In this document: positions 1-7,834 of the stretch, piece by piece | How positions within the stretch are numbered: position 1 is the first letter of the stretch | Layout of the letters: each line of letters opens with the position of its first letter | NCBI GenBank assembly: GCA_029203125.1 | Contig: CP119317.1 | Span: 1,116,001 to 1,180,000 of the forward strand | DNA length: 64,000 bases | Source: Candidatus Cohnella colombiensis | GTDB taxonomy: Bacteria; Bacillota; Bacilli; Paenibacillales; Paenibacillaceae | Direction: 5' to 3' | Program-made: the position numbers and the translations under genes | The notes under the pieces: generated by a model | Seen by the model: only the letters and a program-made list of their open reading frames with translations | What the model was told of the DNA's origin: nothing | The model's database searches: none

Positions 1-30
1 CACCGGGTGGACGAAGCTAAGTGTGAAAAC

Positions 31-83
31 AATCCCTATCGATCAGCAGTGGACCAGGCTGCGTAAGCGATAGGGATTTCTTT
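31..83 (+). terminator. Terminator of an upstream gene outside the window
   Basis: AATCCCTATCG (31-41) is the exact reverse complement of CGATAGGGATT (68-78), and a T-rich stretch follows. The loop is long (26 nt), so this is either a terminator for a gene left of the window or a structured RNA end. No coding gene is visible in bases 1-171. Confidence 0.5.
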
Positions 84-171
84 ATTTGTAAATTTTATCA
101 AAACTATTAAAACGTTACTATGTTATACCGATAAATGGAGTAACCAAAAGTAAAGGAGGAATTATACTAAA

Positions 172-1503
172 GTGTCAAGATTATTGAGAAAAAGTTGTAT
201 GTTGCTGCTCATACTCGTACTTTTTATTCCTGCATCTCTAGTGTCCGCAGCTACAAAGACGACCGCTGATTTCACTGATTTGAAAGATTTGGACCAAGCA
301 ACAAAGGCGAAGTTCGACGCATTGATAAGTGCAGGTATTTTCAATGGTTTTAACGATGGAACGTTCGGAATTAAAGAAGAGATGAATCGTGCGCAGTTCG
401 CCAAAGTTGCCGCGTTGATCTTTGGGCTGGATGTTAACACAGATTTAAAGACTTCATCATTTTCCGATGTGAAGCTAGATGATCCTGGCAACGGCTACGC
501 GCTACCGTTTATCGAAGCGATAAAAGCTGCTGGAATTACGACTGGTATAGGAGATGGTCTATTTGATCCTAGTGGAGCAGTGACCAAAGAACAGCTGGCC
601 ACTTTCTTGGTGCGTGGTCTTGGTAAAGAAGCTGACGCAATGCAATCGCAAGGCCAAGGTGTTCCGAATTCTACGGTATCCGGTTGGGCGATGCCATATG
701 TCAACTATGCATTCTTTGCAGGCTTGTTGCCAGATGACATTGGCTTTGACGGAAGGTCTAACGCTGACCGCGGATTGCTGGCTACGGCGGCTTTTGCAAC
801 AAAGACTGTCGTCGATCCGGATCTAACGGTTAATGAAGCGACTTTGGACGCCAACAAAGAGCTGACGATCGCATTCTCCAGTGCGGTAGATCCGAAGACT
901 ATTAAATTGTCGAATATTATGATCAATGGTAATGCTTTAAGCGACGAACTGGATAGCTTCGAATTGTCCGAGGATGGCAAAACGCTGAAGATCAAGCTTC
1001 GTTCTGGATTTTATCCAGGCAGCGCTGTCAATCCGATAATCGAAGTTACAGGCATTCAATCGCTTTTCCAGAAACCGCTCGTCAAGGATGATTCGCCTAC
1101 AGAGCTTTCTGTGACTAATCCTCCTGTATACCCAATTTACTATGCACCTGTTGCATCAGCATCTATGAGTGTTACATCGGTTACGTACACTACGTTTCAG
1201 AGTTCGCCTGCACTTCTGTTCGGTTATTATCCAGAAGAACCAGCGACAGCATATGTGGTATTCAGCACGAACGAGTTGGATGATGACTCGGCTAGTAATA
1301 TCAAGACACTTGCGAGCGATCCGTCGTTAACTAGCAATATGCACAATGTAATTGCTTGTACATTCGATCTTGACGGTTCATCGAACGGTAGCATAGTGAG
1401 TTATGGATATTTATTTACGGGCTTAAATCATTTCTATGTCTATTTGGAAGCAGGAGGGAAACATTCACAGGTATTCTATACGCAAATTGACACGAGTACT
1501 TAA
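172..1503 (+). CDS. S-layer homology (SLH) domain surface protein
   Basis: An exported protein of 443 residues that probably anchors non-covalently to the secondary cell-wall polymer through SLH domains. Residues 1-26 form a signal peptide (basic start, leucine-rich core, VSA cleavage site). Three SLH repeats follow at about 33-85, 98-150 and 163-215; the second has the clearest pattern (GLFDPSGAVTKEQLATFLVR). Residues 215-300 look like a bacterial Ig-like domain of the kind found in S-layer proteins (VNEATLDANKELTIAF). I do not recognise residues 320-443. The start is a GTG at 172 preceded by AGGAGG at 154-159. The cell-surface location is well supported; the role of the C-terminal part is unknown. 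Confidence 0.85.
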   Translation: MSRLLRKSCMLLLILVLFIPASLVSAATKTTADFTDLKDLDQATKAKFDALISAGIFNGFNDGTFGIKEEMNRAQFAKVAALIFGLDVNTDLKTSSFSDVKLDDPGNGYALPFIEAIKAAGITTGIGDGLFDPSGAVTKEQLATFLVRGLGKEADAMQSQGQGVPNSTVSGWAMPYVNYAFFAGLLPDDIGFDGRSNADRGLLATAAFATKTVVDPDLTVNEATLDANKELTIAFSSAVDPKTIKLSNIMINGNALSDELDSFELSEDGKTLKIKLRSGFYPGSAVNPIIEVTGIQSLFQKPLVKDDSPTELSVTNPPVYPIYYAPVASASMSVTSVTYTTFQSSPALLFGYYPEEPATAYVVFSTNELDDDSASNIKTLASDPSLTSNMHNVIACTFDLDGSSNGSIVSYGYLFTGLNHFYVYLEAGGKHSQVFYTQIDTST

Positions 1504-1630
1504 TAAAGCATAGTATTACGACGATAGCGCTTTCTTTTTTGTAATGCAACTGTAATCTGTTTTTCATCTGATATTAAAGTCAATAGCTTATCTTATAGAA
1601 GACCCCCTTTTTCAATATAATTTTCATTGG

Positions 1631-1660
1631 ACCTGCCAATTTATTGGCAGGTTATTTTCT
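1631..1660 (+). terminator. Terminator downstream of the SLH gene
   Basis: ACCTGCCAAT (1631-1640) and ATTGGCAGGT (1643-1652) form a 10-bp stem closed by a very tight loop, followed by a T-rich tail. It lies 130 bases after the SLH stop codon and just before the hisS promoter, separating the two transcription units. Confidence 0.65.
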
Positions 1661-1689
1661 TTGTAATGTCGTGATGAAAGCTGAATTTC

Positions 1690-1718
1690 TTGACAGGGTC
1701 ACATGCGCATATTACAAT
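1690..1718 (+). promoter_or_regulatory. Sigma-A promoter of the hisS operon
   Basis: TTGACA (1690-1695), a 17-nt spacer and TACAAT (1713-1718) form a near-consensus vegetative promoter. Transcription would start near 1725, giving a leader of about 380 nt before hisS. Confidence 0.8.
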
Positions 1719-1724
1719 GATGTA

Positions 1725-2085
1725 CAGTATGTTATTAGCCTTAGATTCCATGACGGGAAACAGTACTTCGAACCCACACCTCCAGAGAGGAAAGCCGTTA
1801 GCATAGCACAATTCATGTCGAAGCGACAGCGAAAGTGCATTGCTGGGCTGCAAGCTTTCCGGTGATGAGCGAAAGAAAGACCTCCCTGAGAACTTAATGC
1901 GAACAGCCATTACGTAGGTTGAACACGTAATGCTCAGTAGTGCTTAGGCGTAGCCGGGCGTTAACCGGATGAAAGAGCAAGCGAGTATTCTCTCGCTTGA
2001 ATGACGGGTGGCACCGCGGGAGCAACTTATACGCTCTCGTCCCTGACGATGGAAGCATTGTCATGGGGCGAGAGCTTTTATTATT
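1725..2085 (+). promoter_or_regulatory. T-box leader with intrinsic terminator controlling hisS-aspS
   Basis: A tRNA-sensing T-box riboswitch. The antiterminator motif GGGTGGCACCGCGGG lies at 2006-2020. The terminator pairs GCTCTCGTCCC (2033-2043) with GGGGCGAGAGC (2065-2075) and is followed by a T-rich tail. A stem AAGCGAG/CTCGCTT (1979-1985/1992-1998) precedes the T-box. I can fold stem I: GGGA/TCCC (1755-1758/1883-1886), AGTA of the specifier loop (1762-1765), TTCG/CGAA (1767-1770/1870-1873), CACC/GGTG (1777-1780/1861-1864), the AGAGAG bulge (1784-1789), GGAAAGC/GCTTTCC (1789-1795/1854-1860) and the distal GGCTG motif. By position the specifier is GAC (Asp) at 1879-1881. The leader also explains the non-coding stretch 1504-2107. 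Confidence 0.93.
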
Positions 2086-2107
2086 TTTTGAACAAGGAGT
2101 GAGTAAG

Positions 2108-3385
2108 ATGGCAATTCAGAAGCCCAAAGGTACCCAGGATATACTACCTGGTAGTTCGGAGCTCTGGCAATTTATAGAAGGAACCGCTCGAAGCCTTTGT
2201 CGCCGTTATCGTTTCAATGAAATTCGAACACCGATATTTGAAACGACTGAACTCTTTCAGCGCGGTGTTGGGGAAACGACCGATATCGTCGAGAAGGAAA
2301 TGTATACCTTCGAGGACCGCGGCAAGCGGAGCATGACACTTCGTCCTGAAGGTACTGCGGGTACTGTGCGTTCCTATGTGGAAAATAAGATGTACAGCGA
2401 GCCGGAATTAACGAAGCTGTACTACATCGGCCCGATGTTCCGGTATGAACGTGCACAAGCAGGACGATATCGTCAATTTCACCAGTTCGGTGTGGAGGCG
2501 ATTGGCTCGACCGAACCAGCGTTGGATGCGGAAGTTATCGCACTCGGATATTCCTTTTATCAAGAAGTGGGTATTAAAGGTGTTACGGTAGATTTGAACT
2601 CCGTCGGGACACCGGCAGTGCGAGCTGCCTTTCGCGAAAAACTACTCGCCTTTCTGAAGCCGATGGCTGCCGATTTGTGTGCGGATTGTCAATCGCGAAT
2701 GGAACGTAATCCGCTTCGCGTACTCGACTGTAAAGTGGACCAAGACAAATTCGATGGTGCTCCGTCTATACTCGATAGCTTGGATGAAGAGTGCGAGAGT
2801 CATTTTGCACAAGTGCGCAAATATCTCGATGAGATGAATATTCCGTATCAGATCAATCCTAGACTTGTTCGTGGATTGGACTACTATACGCATACAGCGT
2901 TCGAGTATAAGGCTAAAGGGATTGGCGCGATCGATACGATTGGCGGCGGTGGACGTTATAATGGCCTTGTCGAGCAGATCGGTGGTAATGACCAACCTGG
3001 TGTAGGTCTTGGAATCGGTCTAGAACGTACGCTTCTGTTGCTTGAGGACCAGCAGGCTAAACCCGCACTTGATGAAGGGATTGACGTCTATTTGGTTGCA
3101 CTAGGCGAACGTGCTGAGCAAGCGACTCCTGGACTTCTTCAACAACTACGTCTTTCCGGAATCGTTGCAGAACGTGACTATTTAGGTCGTAAGACGAAGG
3201 CGCAGTTCAAAGCAGCAGATCGTCAAGGCGCTCGCTATGCTGCAATATTAGGCGATGATGAGCTGGAGCAAGGTGTAATTTCATTGAAGCAGCTTGCAAC
3301 AGGTGAACAGCAAACTGTTCCAATCAACCAATTGATTCAAGCGATCCAAACATTGATTCCGATTGAGGAAAAGGAGATTAAATAG
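2108..3385 (+). CDS. hisS: Histidyl-tRNA synthetase
   Basis: Class II aminoacyl-tRNA synthetase that charges tRNA-His in the cytoplasm. The 425-residue length fits the bacterial family. Visible signatures are the N-terminal PKGTQDILPG, motif 2 (YIGPMFRYERAQAGRYRQF), the histidine-specific block GLDYYTHTAFEY and motif 3 (GVGLGIGLERTLLLL), followed by a C-terminal anticodon-binding domain. The reading frame is open further upstream to 1997, but that part lies inside the T-box terminator. The ATG at 2108, preceded by AAGGAG (2093-2098), is the correct start. It is the first gene of the T-box-controlled operon, and aspS follows with no gap. Confidence 0.97.
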   Translation: MAIQKPKGTQDILPGSSELWQFIEGTARSLCRRYRFNEIRTPIFETTELFQRGVGETTDIVEKEMYTFEDRGKRSMTLRPEGTAGTVRSYVENKMYSEPELTKLYYIGPMFRYERAQAGRYRQFHQFGVEAIGSTEPALDAEVIALGYSFYQEVGIKGVTVDLNSVGTPAVRAAFREKLLAFLKPMAADLCADCQSRMERNPLRVLDCKVDQDKFDGAPSILDSLDEECESHFAQVRKYLDEMNIPYQINPRLVRGLDYYTHTAFEYKAKGIGAIDTIGGGGRYNGLVEQIGGNDQPGVGLGIGLERTLLLLEDQQAKPALDEGIDVYLVALGERAEQATPGLLQQLRLSGIVAERDYLGRKTKAQFKAADRQGARYAAILGDDELEQGVISLKQLATGEQQTVPINQLIQAIQTLIPIEEKEIK

Positions 3386-3387
3386 TG

Positions 3388-5157
3388 ATGATGCTCAAAA
3401 ATATTGATTGCGGTAAATTAACGAAAGCCAATGTTGGCCAAGAGGTTATCTTGAATGGATGGGTTCAAGGCTGGCGTGACTTCGGAGGCATTCTGTTTAT
3501 TGACTTTCGTGACCGTACGGGGATTGTCCAGATTGTGTTCAACCCAGCATTTTCCGGATCAGCGCTTGATGTTGGAAGCCGTGCACGTAATGAGTATGTA
3601 CTCGCGGTGAAGGGGAAAGTTGTTGAGCGTGATCCTGAGACGTTCAATGCGAACCTTGCAACGGGTGAAATTGAAATTCAGGTTACGGAAGTCGAAGTGA
3701 TTAATGCAGCGAAAACTCCTCCATTCCCAATTGAAGATGGCGTTGAAGTAGACGAATCGTTGCGCCTGAAATATCGTTATCTCGATCTTCGTCGTCCAGA
3801 GATGCAAAAGACGCTATTATTGCGTTCCAAGGCGACAAAAGTGTTCCGCGATTTCCTCGACGACAACGGCTTTATTGATGTGGAAACACCAATTTTAACG
3901 AAGAGCTCTCCTGAAGGCGCTCGCGATTACTTAGTACCGAGCCGTGTCCATGAAGGTGAATTTTTCGCGCTTCCGCAATCACCACAGCTATTTAAGCAAC
4001 TGTTGATGGTCAGTGGGATTGAGCGCTATTACCAAGTCGCGCGTTGCTTCCGCGATGAGGATCTTCGTGCTGATCGTCAGCCTGAATTTACACAGGTTGA
4101 CATTGAGACGTCTTTCCTATCTCAGGATCAATTGTTAGGCATGATGGAGCAGTTGATGGCGAAGTTGTTCCGTGAAACTGTCGGAGTCGAAATTCCAACA
4201 CCGTTCCAACGGTTAACTTATCATGATGCGATTCACAAATACGGCTCAGACAAGCCGGATCTTCGCTTTGGACTCGAAATCGAAGATGTTACAGACATTG
4301 TTAGTGGTAGCGATGTGAAAGTTTTCGCTTCAGTAGCAGCTTCCGGTGGAGTCGTTAAAGCGTTGAATGCGAAGGGCTGCGCGTCCTGGAGTCGCAAAGA
4401 GCTTGACGATTTGCAACCGTTCGCTGCTCGTTATGGCGGTAAAGGGATTGCTTGGATTACGGTGAAGGACGGCGAATGGCGTGGTCCGATCGTGAAGTTC
4501 TTCAAGCCGGAAGAAATTGCGGCTCTGACAGAGCGCTTGAACGTGGAAGAAGGCGACCTGCTAACCTTCTCTGCAGATAAGCTAAAAACGGCTGCTGACG
4601 TCATGGGAAACCTTCGCTTAAAGGTAGGTCGTGAGCTAGGTCTCATCGACAACAATGCATATCGCTTCCTGTGGGTTGTAGACTTCCCGTTGCTTGGATG
4701 GGATGAAGAGAGCAAGCGATTCGTTGCGGAGCACCATCCGTTCACTCGTCCACATGACGATGATTTGGAATTGTTCAACACTGATCCAGGTGCAATTCGC
4801 GCGCAAGCATACGATATCGTATTGAATGGCTATGAAGTTGGTGGCGGATCGATGCGGATCTATCGCCGTGATGTGCAAGAGCAAATGTTCAAGGCGATCG
4901 GTCTTACTGCTGAAGAAGCGCAAGATAAGTTCGGTTATTTACTTGAAGCGTTTGAATTCGGTGCGCCTCCACACGGAGGGATCGCATTCGGTCTTGATCG
5001 TCTTGTGATGCTGCTTGCTGGTCGTACGAACTTGCGTGAAACGATTGCATTCCCGAAAACAGCGAGCGCAACAGATTTGCTTATTGATGCACCATCGCCG
5101 GTTGCCGATCGTCAGCTTGATGATTTACACATTCGCGTAGCAATCAAGACGAAATAA
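3388..5157 (+). CDS. aspS: Aspartyl-tRNA synthetase
   Basis: Class IIb synthetase that charges tRNA-Asp. It has an N-terminal OB-fold anticodon domain (VILNGWVQGWRDFGGILFID), the class II catalytic core with motif 2 (YYQVARCFRDEDLRADRQPEF), a bacterial GAD insertion domain at about residues 290-420, and motif 3 (GGIAFGLDRLVMLLAG) near the C-terminus. At about 589 residues it has normal bacterial length. Start candidates are GTG 3385, ATG 3388 and ATG 3391, all behind AAGGAGAT (3371-3378); I take 3388. The hisS stop ends at 3385, so the two genes are translationally adjacent and share the T-box leader. Whether it also charges tRNA-Asn cannot be told here. Confidence 0.97.
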   Translation: MMLKNIDCGKLTKANVGQEVILNGWVQGWRDFGGILFIDFRDRTGIVQIVFNPAFSGSALDVGSRARNEYVLAVKGKVVERDPETFNANLATGEIEIQVTEVEVINAAKTPPFPIEDGVEVDESLRLKYRYLDLRRPEMQKTLLLRSKATKVFRDFLDDNGFIDVETPILTKSSPEGARDYLVPSRVHEGEFFALPQSPQLFKQLLMVSGIERYYQVARCFRDEDLRADRQPEFTQVDIETSFLSQDQLLGMMEQLMAKLFRETVGVEIPTPFQRLTYHDAIHKYGSDKPDLRFGLEIEDVTDIVSGSDVKVFASVAASGGVVKALNAKGCASWSRKELDDLQPFAARYGGKGIAWITVKDGEWRGPIVKFFKPEEIAALTERLNVEEGDLLTFSADKLKTAADVMGNLRLKVGRELGLIDNNAYRFLWVVDFPLLGWDEESKRFVAEHHPFTRPHDDDLELFNTDPGAIRAQAYDIVLNGYEVGGGSMRIYRRDVQEQMFKAIGLTAEEAQDKFGYLLEAFEFGAPPHGGIAFGLDRLVMLLAGRTNLRETIAFPKTASATDLLIDAPSPVADRQLDDLHIRVAIKTK

Positions 5158-5174
5158 AGGAGCGATCATAAGCG

Positions 5175-5936
5175 ATGCTACATCAATTCTCTAGAACAGA
5201 ATTGGCGATCGGACCAGAAGGGCTCGCGCGTATGAAGGGCAGCACAGTTGCAGTTCTCGGCGTTGGAGGCGTAGGCGGCATTGCCGCCGAAGCGCTTGCA
5301 CGTTCTGGGATTGGTCGGATTATTTTGATTGATAAAGACGTTGTCGACATTACCAATATAAATCGCCAAGTGCACGCGTTAACGACAACAGTCGGACAGC
5401 CGAAGGTGGATCTGATGAGTGATCGGATTAAGCTTATTAATCCGGAATGCGACGTTATTGCGATGCGGATGTTTTACACAGAAGAGACATACGAAGAGCT
5501 GTTTAAATATCCAATCGATTACATCGTTGATGCATCAGATACGATAATCTATAAGGTGCATTTGATGTTGCAATGTCTGGAGCGCAATATTCCCATTATT
5601 TCCAGCATGGGTGCAGCAAATAAGCTTGATCCCACTCGATTTCAAGTTGCAGATATCTCGAAGACGACGGTTGATCCCATGGCAAGAGTCATTCGGAAAA
5701 AGCTGCGTAATGAGGGCATCAAACGCGGGATAAAAGTGGTATTCTCGACTGAACTTCCAGTTAAACCTCGTGAAGATGTAACGGAGCGAATCGTGCCCGA
5801 TACTGCACCGAAGGATATTCGGAAAGCGCAGCAGCCACCATCGAGCAATGCATTTGTGCCTCCTGTTGCAGGACTCATTATGGTCAGTGTAGTCATCAAA
5901 GATTTGTTGGATAACGAGCCTCAGCTTAACAGCTGA
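5175..5936 (+). CDS. tcdA: tRNA threonylcarbamoyladenosine dehydratase (ThiF/E1-like)
   Basis: ATP-dependent enzyme that cyclises the t6A modification at position 37 of ANN-decoding tRNAs to ct6A. The 253-residue protein has the Rossmann nucleotide motif VLGVGGVGGIAAEALARSG near residue 28, the acidic residue after the second strand (LIDKDVVDITNINRQ), and the family-typical VDASDTI block. It follows aspS by 17 bases and closes the hisS-aspS-tcdA operon, a conserved Bacillales arrangement that joins tRNA charging and tRNA modification. AGGAG at 5159-5163 serves the ATG at 5175. A strong terminator overlaps its last codons. Confidence 0.93.
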   Translation: MLHQFSRTELAIGPEGLARMKGSTVAVLGVGGVGGIAAEALARSGIGRIILIDKDVVDITNINRQVHALTTTVGQPKVDLMSDRIKLINPECDVIAMRMFYTEETYEELFKYPIDYIVDASDTIIYKVHLMLQCLERNIPIISSMGAANKLDPTRFQVADISKTTVDPMARVIRKKLRNEGIKRGIKVVFSTELPVKPREDVTERIVPDTAPKDIRKAQQPPSSNAFVPPVAGLIMVSVVIKDLLDNEPQLNS

Positions 5937-5945
5937 GGTTTTTTT
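5919..5945 (+). terminator. Terminator of the hisS-aspS-tcdA operon
   Basis: CCTCAGCT (5919-5926), loop TAAC and AGCTGAGG (5931-5938), then seven T. The stem begins inside the tcdA coding sequence and includes its TGA stop (5934-5936), so terminator and stop codon are superimposed. Confidence 0.92.
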
Positions 5946-6085
5946 GCGTTATATATAATTAATAAGTTTCAAACTTAGCATTGTCTGTATAAGCATAAAA
6001 TATATCATTACTCAGCGAATGTCTCTATCTCATCCGCGTTCTCCTACATAGATTGATGTATCAACGTTGAGGAGGCGTTACCTTG

Positions 6086-6292
6086 ATGAGTACGAAGCGC
6101 AATGTTTCTCGTTGCAACTGTCGTCCGAGCAAGCGCAGAAGACCTGGCGGGTCGAAGCGTCGAAAGCAAACCTATACGGTTCAACCTACTGAGAATGCGC
6201 TGGAAGCTCCAGCAGAGGAAATCCAAGTGGCGCCAGTTTCTAGCTTTTGGGCTTCGATGTGGGGAGATGAGGTCGAGACGCCACCTTTGTAG
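6086..6292 (+). CDS. Small basic protein of unknown function
   Basis: A 68-residue protein with a strongly basic, cysteine-containing N-terminus (CNCRPSKRRRPGGSKRRK) and an acidic, tryptophan-containing C-terminus ending GDEVETPPL. A good ribosome site GAGGAGG (6069-6075) lies 10 nt before the ATG at 6086; an in-frame TTG at 6083 is an alternative. I do not recognise the family. It sits alone between the tcdA terminator and rarA. The basic half could bind nucleic acid, but that is inference only. Another open frame overlaps it (6102-6338) but has no ribosome site. Confidence 0.55.
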   Translation: MSTKRNVSRCNCRPSKRRRPGGSKRRKQTYTVQPTENALEAPAEEIQVAPVSSFWASMWGDEVETPPL

Positions 6293-6351
6293 CACAATTT
6301 CAAATAAGTTGTATAGACAAAAAATATGTCCAACGTGATCGGAAGATTTCA

Positions 6352-6365
6352 GGAACGTTTGTTCC
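6352..6365 (+). promoter_or_regulatory. Putative LexA (DinR) box upstream of rarA
   Basis: GGAACGTTTGTTCC is a perfect palindrome apart from its 4-nt centre and contains the GAAC-N4-GTTC core of Gram-positive LexA boxes. It lies 65 bases before the rarA start, upstream of a likely -10 TATGAT at 6399-6404. The outer C of the consensus CGAAC is replaced by G, so binding strength is uncertain. Confidence 0.45.
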
Positions 6366-6429
6366 TTATTTCTTTCGATTTTTTGGTTTCTTTCTGCTAT
6401 GATGGAAGAAGTAGAAAGGCGGGACTCGT

Positions 6430-7737
6430 ATGGATTTATTTAGCTATCAAGCGGACGCGCAGCCGACAGCAAGACGATTAGCAGATCGCATGCGTCCAGA
6501 GACATTAGAGGAATACATCGGACAAGAGCATATTATTGGTCCGGGTAAGATACTTCGAAGAGCGATCGAGGGAGATGTTGTATCCTCGATTTTGTTGTTT
6601 GGTCCACCGGGTTGTGGTAAGACAACGTTGGCTCATATTATTTCCAAGCAGACACAAGGCGATTTCGTCAGATTGAATGCGGTGGAAACGACGGTCAAGG
6701 AAGTAAGAGAAGTGATTGAGCAGGCAGAACAAAATCGAAGTTTATATGGGAGAAAGACGATTTTGTTCCTTGATGAGGTACATCGCTTCAATAGCTCTCG
6801 TCAAGATGCGCTACTTCCCGCAGTAGAGCGTGGAACAATCATCTTCATAGGTGCAACCACTGAAAATCCGTATCACAGCATTAATGGAGCTTTGCTGTCC
6901 AGATCGACTTTGTTCCGATTGCAGTCGCTAACGAAGGAGCATTCTATGGCAGCTATGCGTAGAGCTTTAGTCGATGCCGATAAGGGACTCGCCTTTATGA
7001 AGCTGCAAGTGGATGAAGATGCGTTGGATCACATCGCATCTATGGCAAATGGAGATATTCGGCGTGCATTAACAGCATTAGAGCTTGCGGCTGTAACGAC
7101 ACCTTCGAATTTGGATGGCTCTGTTCATATCACGATAGAAATTGCTGAGGAATCGATCAGACAGCCGAGCATTACAGCTGATGAATCTACGCAATATGAT
7201 GTGCTGTCCGCTTTCCATAAAAGTGTTAGAGGGTCGAGTGACGCAGCACTATTCTGGTTTCTGTATGCTGTGGACAAGCTTGGGATGGATCCAATGGTCT
7301 TTTTAAGAAGATTGACAGTTGCATGCAGCGAAGACATCGGTCTAGCAAATCCACAGGCGATGGTACAAGCTGTAAGCGCCATGGAGGCTTACCATCGGAT
7401 TGGATGGCCAGAAGCCAAATATATCGTAGCTCAAGCGATCCTCTTTGCTGTTGAAAGTCCTAAATCGAATGCGATTGCAATGGCTATTGGCAAAATATCG
7501 GGTCAGATTGAGGAGATGAAATCGGCCGAAGTGCCGCTGCATCTGAGAGATGCTCATTATAGTGGGGCGAAGAAGCTTGGGCATGTCGGCTATCTCTATC
7601 CGCATGACTATCCAGGGCATTATGTAGAGCAAGCTTACTTACCAGAGCAGCTTAAGGGGGTCAGCTTCTACGAAGCGACGGACCAGGGTACTGAAGATCG
7701 AATTAGACAAAACCAGTTACGGAGAAAGAAAAAATAA
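6430..7737 (+). CDS. rarA: Replication-associated recombination protein A (RarA/MgsA AAA+ ATPase)
   Basis: Cytoplasmic clamp-loader-like AAA+ ATPase that acts at stalled replication forks. The 435-residue length is typical. Walker A is GPPGCGKTTL near residue 60 and Walker B is LFLDEVHRFN near 117; sensor 1 (GATTENPYHSING) and an arginine-finger region (LLSRSTLFRL) follow. The C-terminal half carries the family's tetramerisation part (HYSGAKKLGHVGYLYPHDYPGH). The ATG at 6430 follows AAAGGCGGG. In other Bacillales rarA also lies beside the hisS-aspS-tcdA group. A LexA-like palindrome upstream suggests damage-linked expression, which is inference. Confidence 0.95.
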   Translation: MDLFSYQADAQPTARRLADRMRPETLEEYIGQEHIIGPGKILRRAIEGDVVSSILLFGPPGCGKTTLAHIISKQTQGDFVRLNAVETTVKEVREVIEQAEQNRSLYGRKTILFLDEVHRFNSSRQDALLPAVERGTIIFIGATTENPYHSINGALLSRSTLFRLQSLTKEHSMAAMRRALVDADKGLAFMKLQVDEDALDHIASMANGDIRRALTALELAAVTTPSNLDGSVHITIEIAEESIRQPSITADESTQYDVLSAFHKSVRGSSDAALFWFLYAVDKLGMDPMVFLRRLTVACSEDIGLANPQAMVQAVSAMEAYHRIGWPEAKYIVAQAILFAVESPKSNAIAMAIGKISGQIEEMKSAEVPLHLRDAHYSGAKKLGHVGYLYPHDYPGHYVEQAYLPEQLKGVSFYEATDQGTEDRIRQNQLRRKKK

Positions 7738-7834
7738 ATTATCGGGAAAATATAGCATTTTTTTCATAATATATTGTAGAATAACAATTGATATATATAA
7801 TGTTGACGATTGGTGATATTGGAGGCTAATTTAT

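Noticed and set aside
1644..1865. Open frame of 73 codons before hisS (and an 89-codon frame on the other strand)
   Set aside because: It coincides with the promoter and stem I of the T-box leader, has no ribosome site and no protein-like composition.
1997..2107. N-terminal extension of HisRS
   Set aside because: These codons lie in the T-box antiterminator and terminator; the HisRS family begins at MAIQKPKGTQD with a proper ribosome site.
6102..6338. Alternative 78-codon frame over the small basic protein
   Set aside because: No ribosome site precedes it, while the 6086 frame has GAGGAGG at the right distance.
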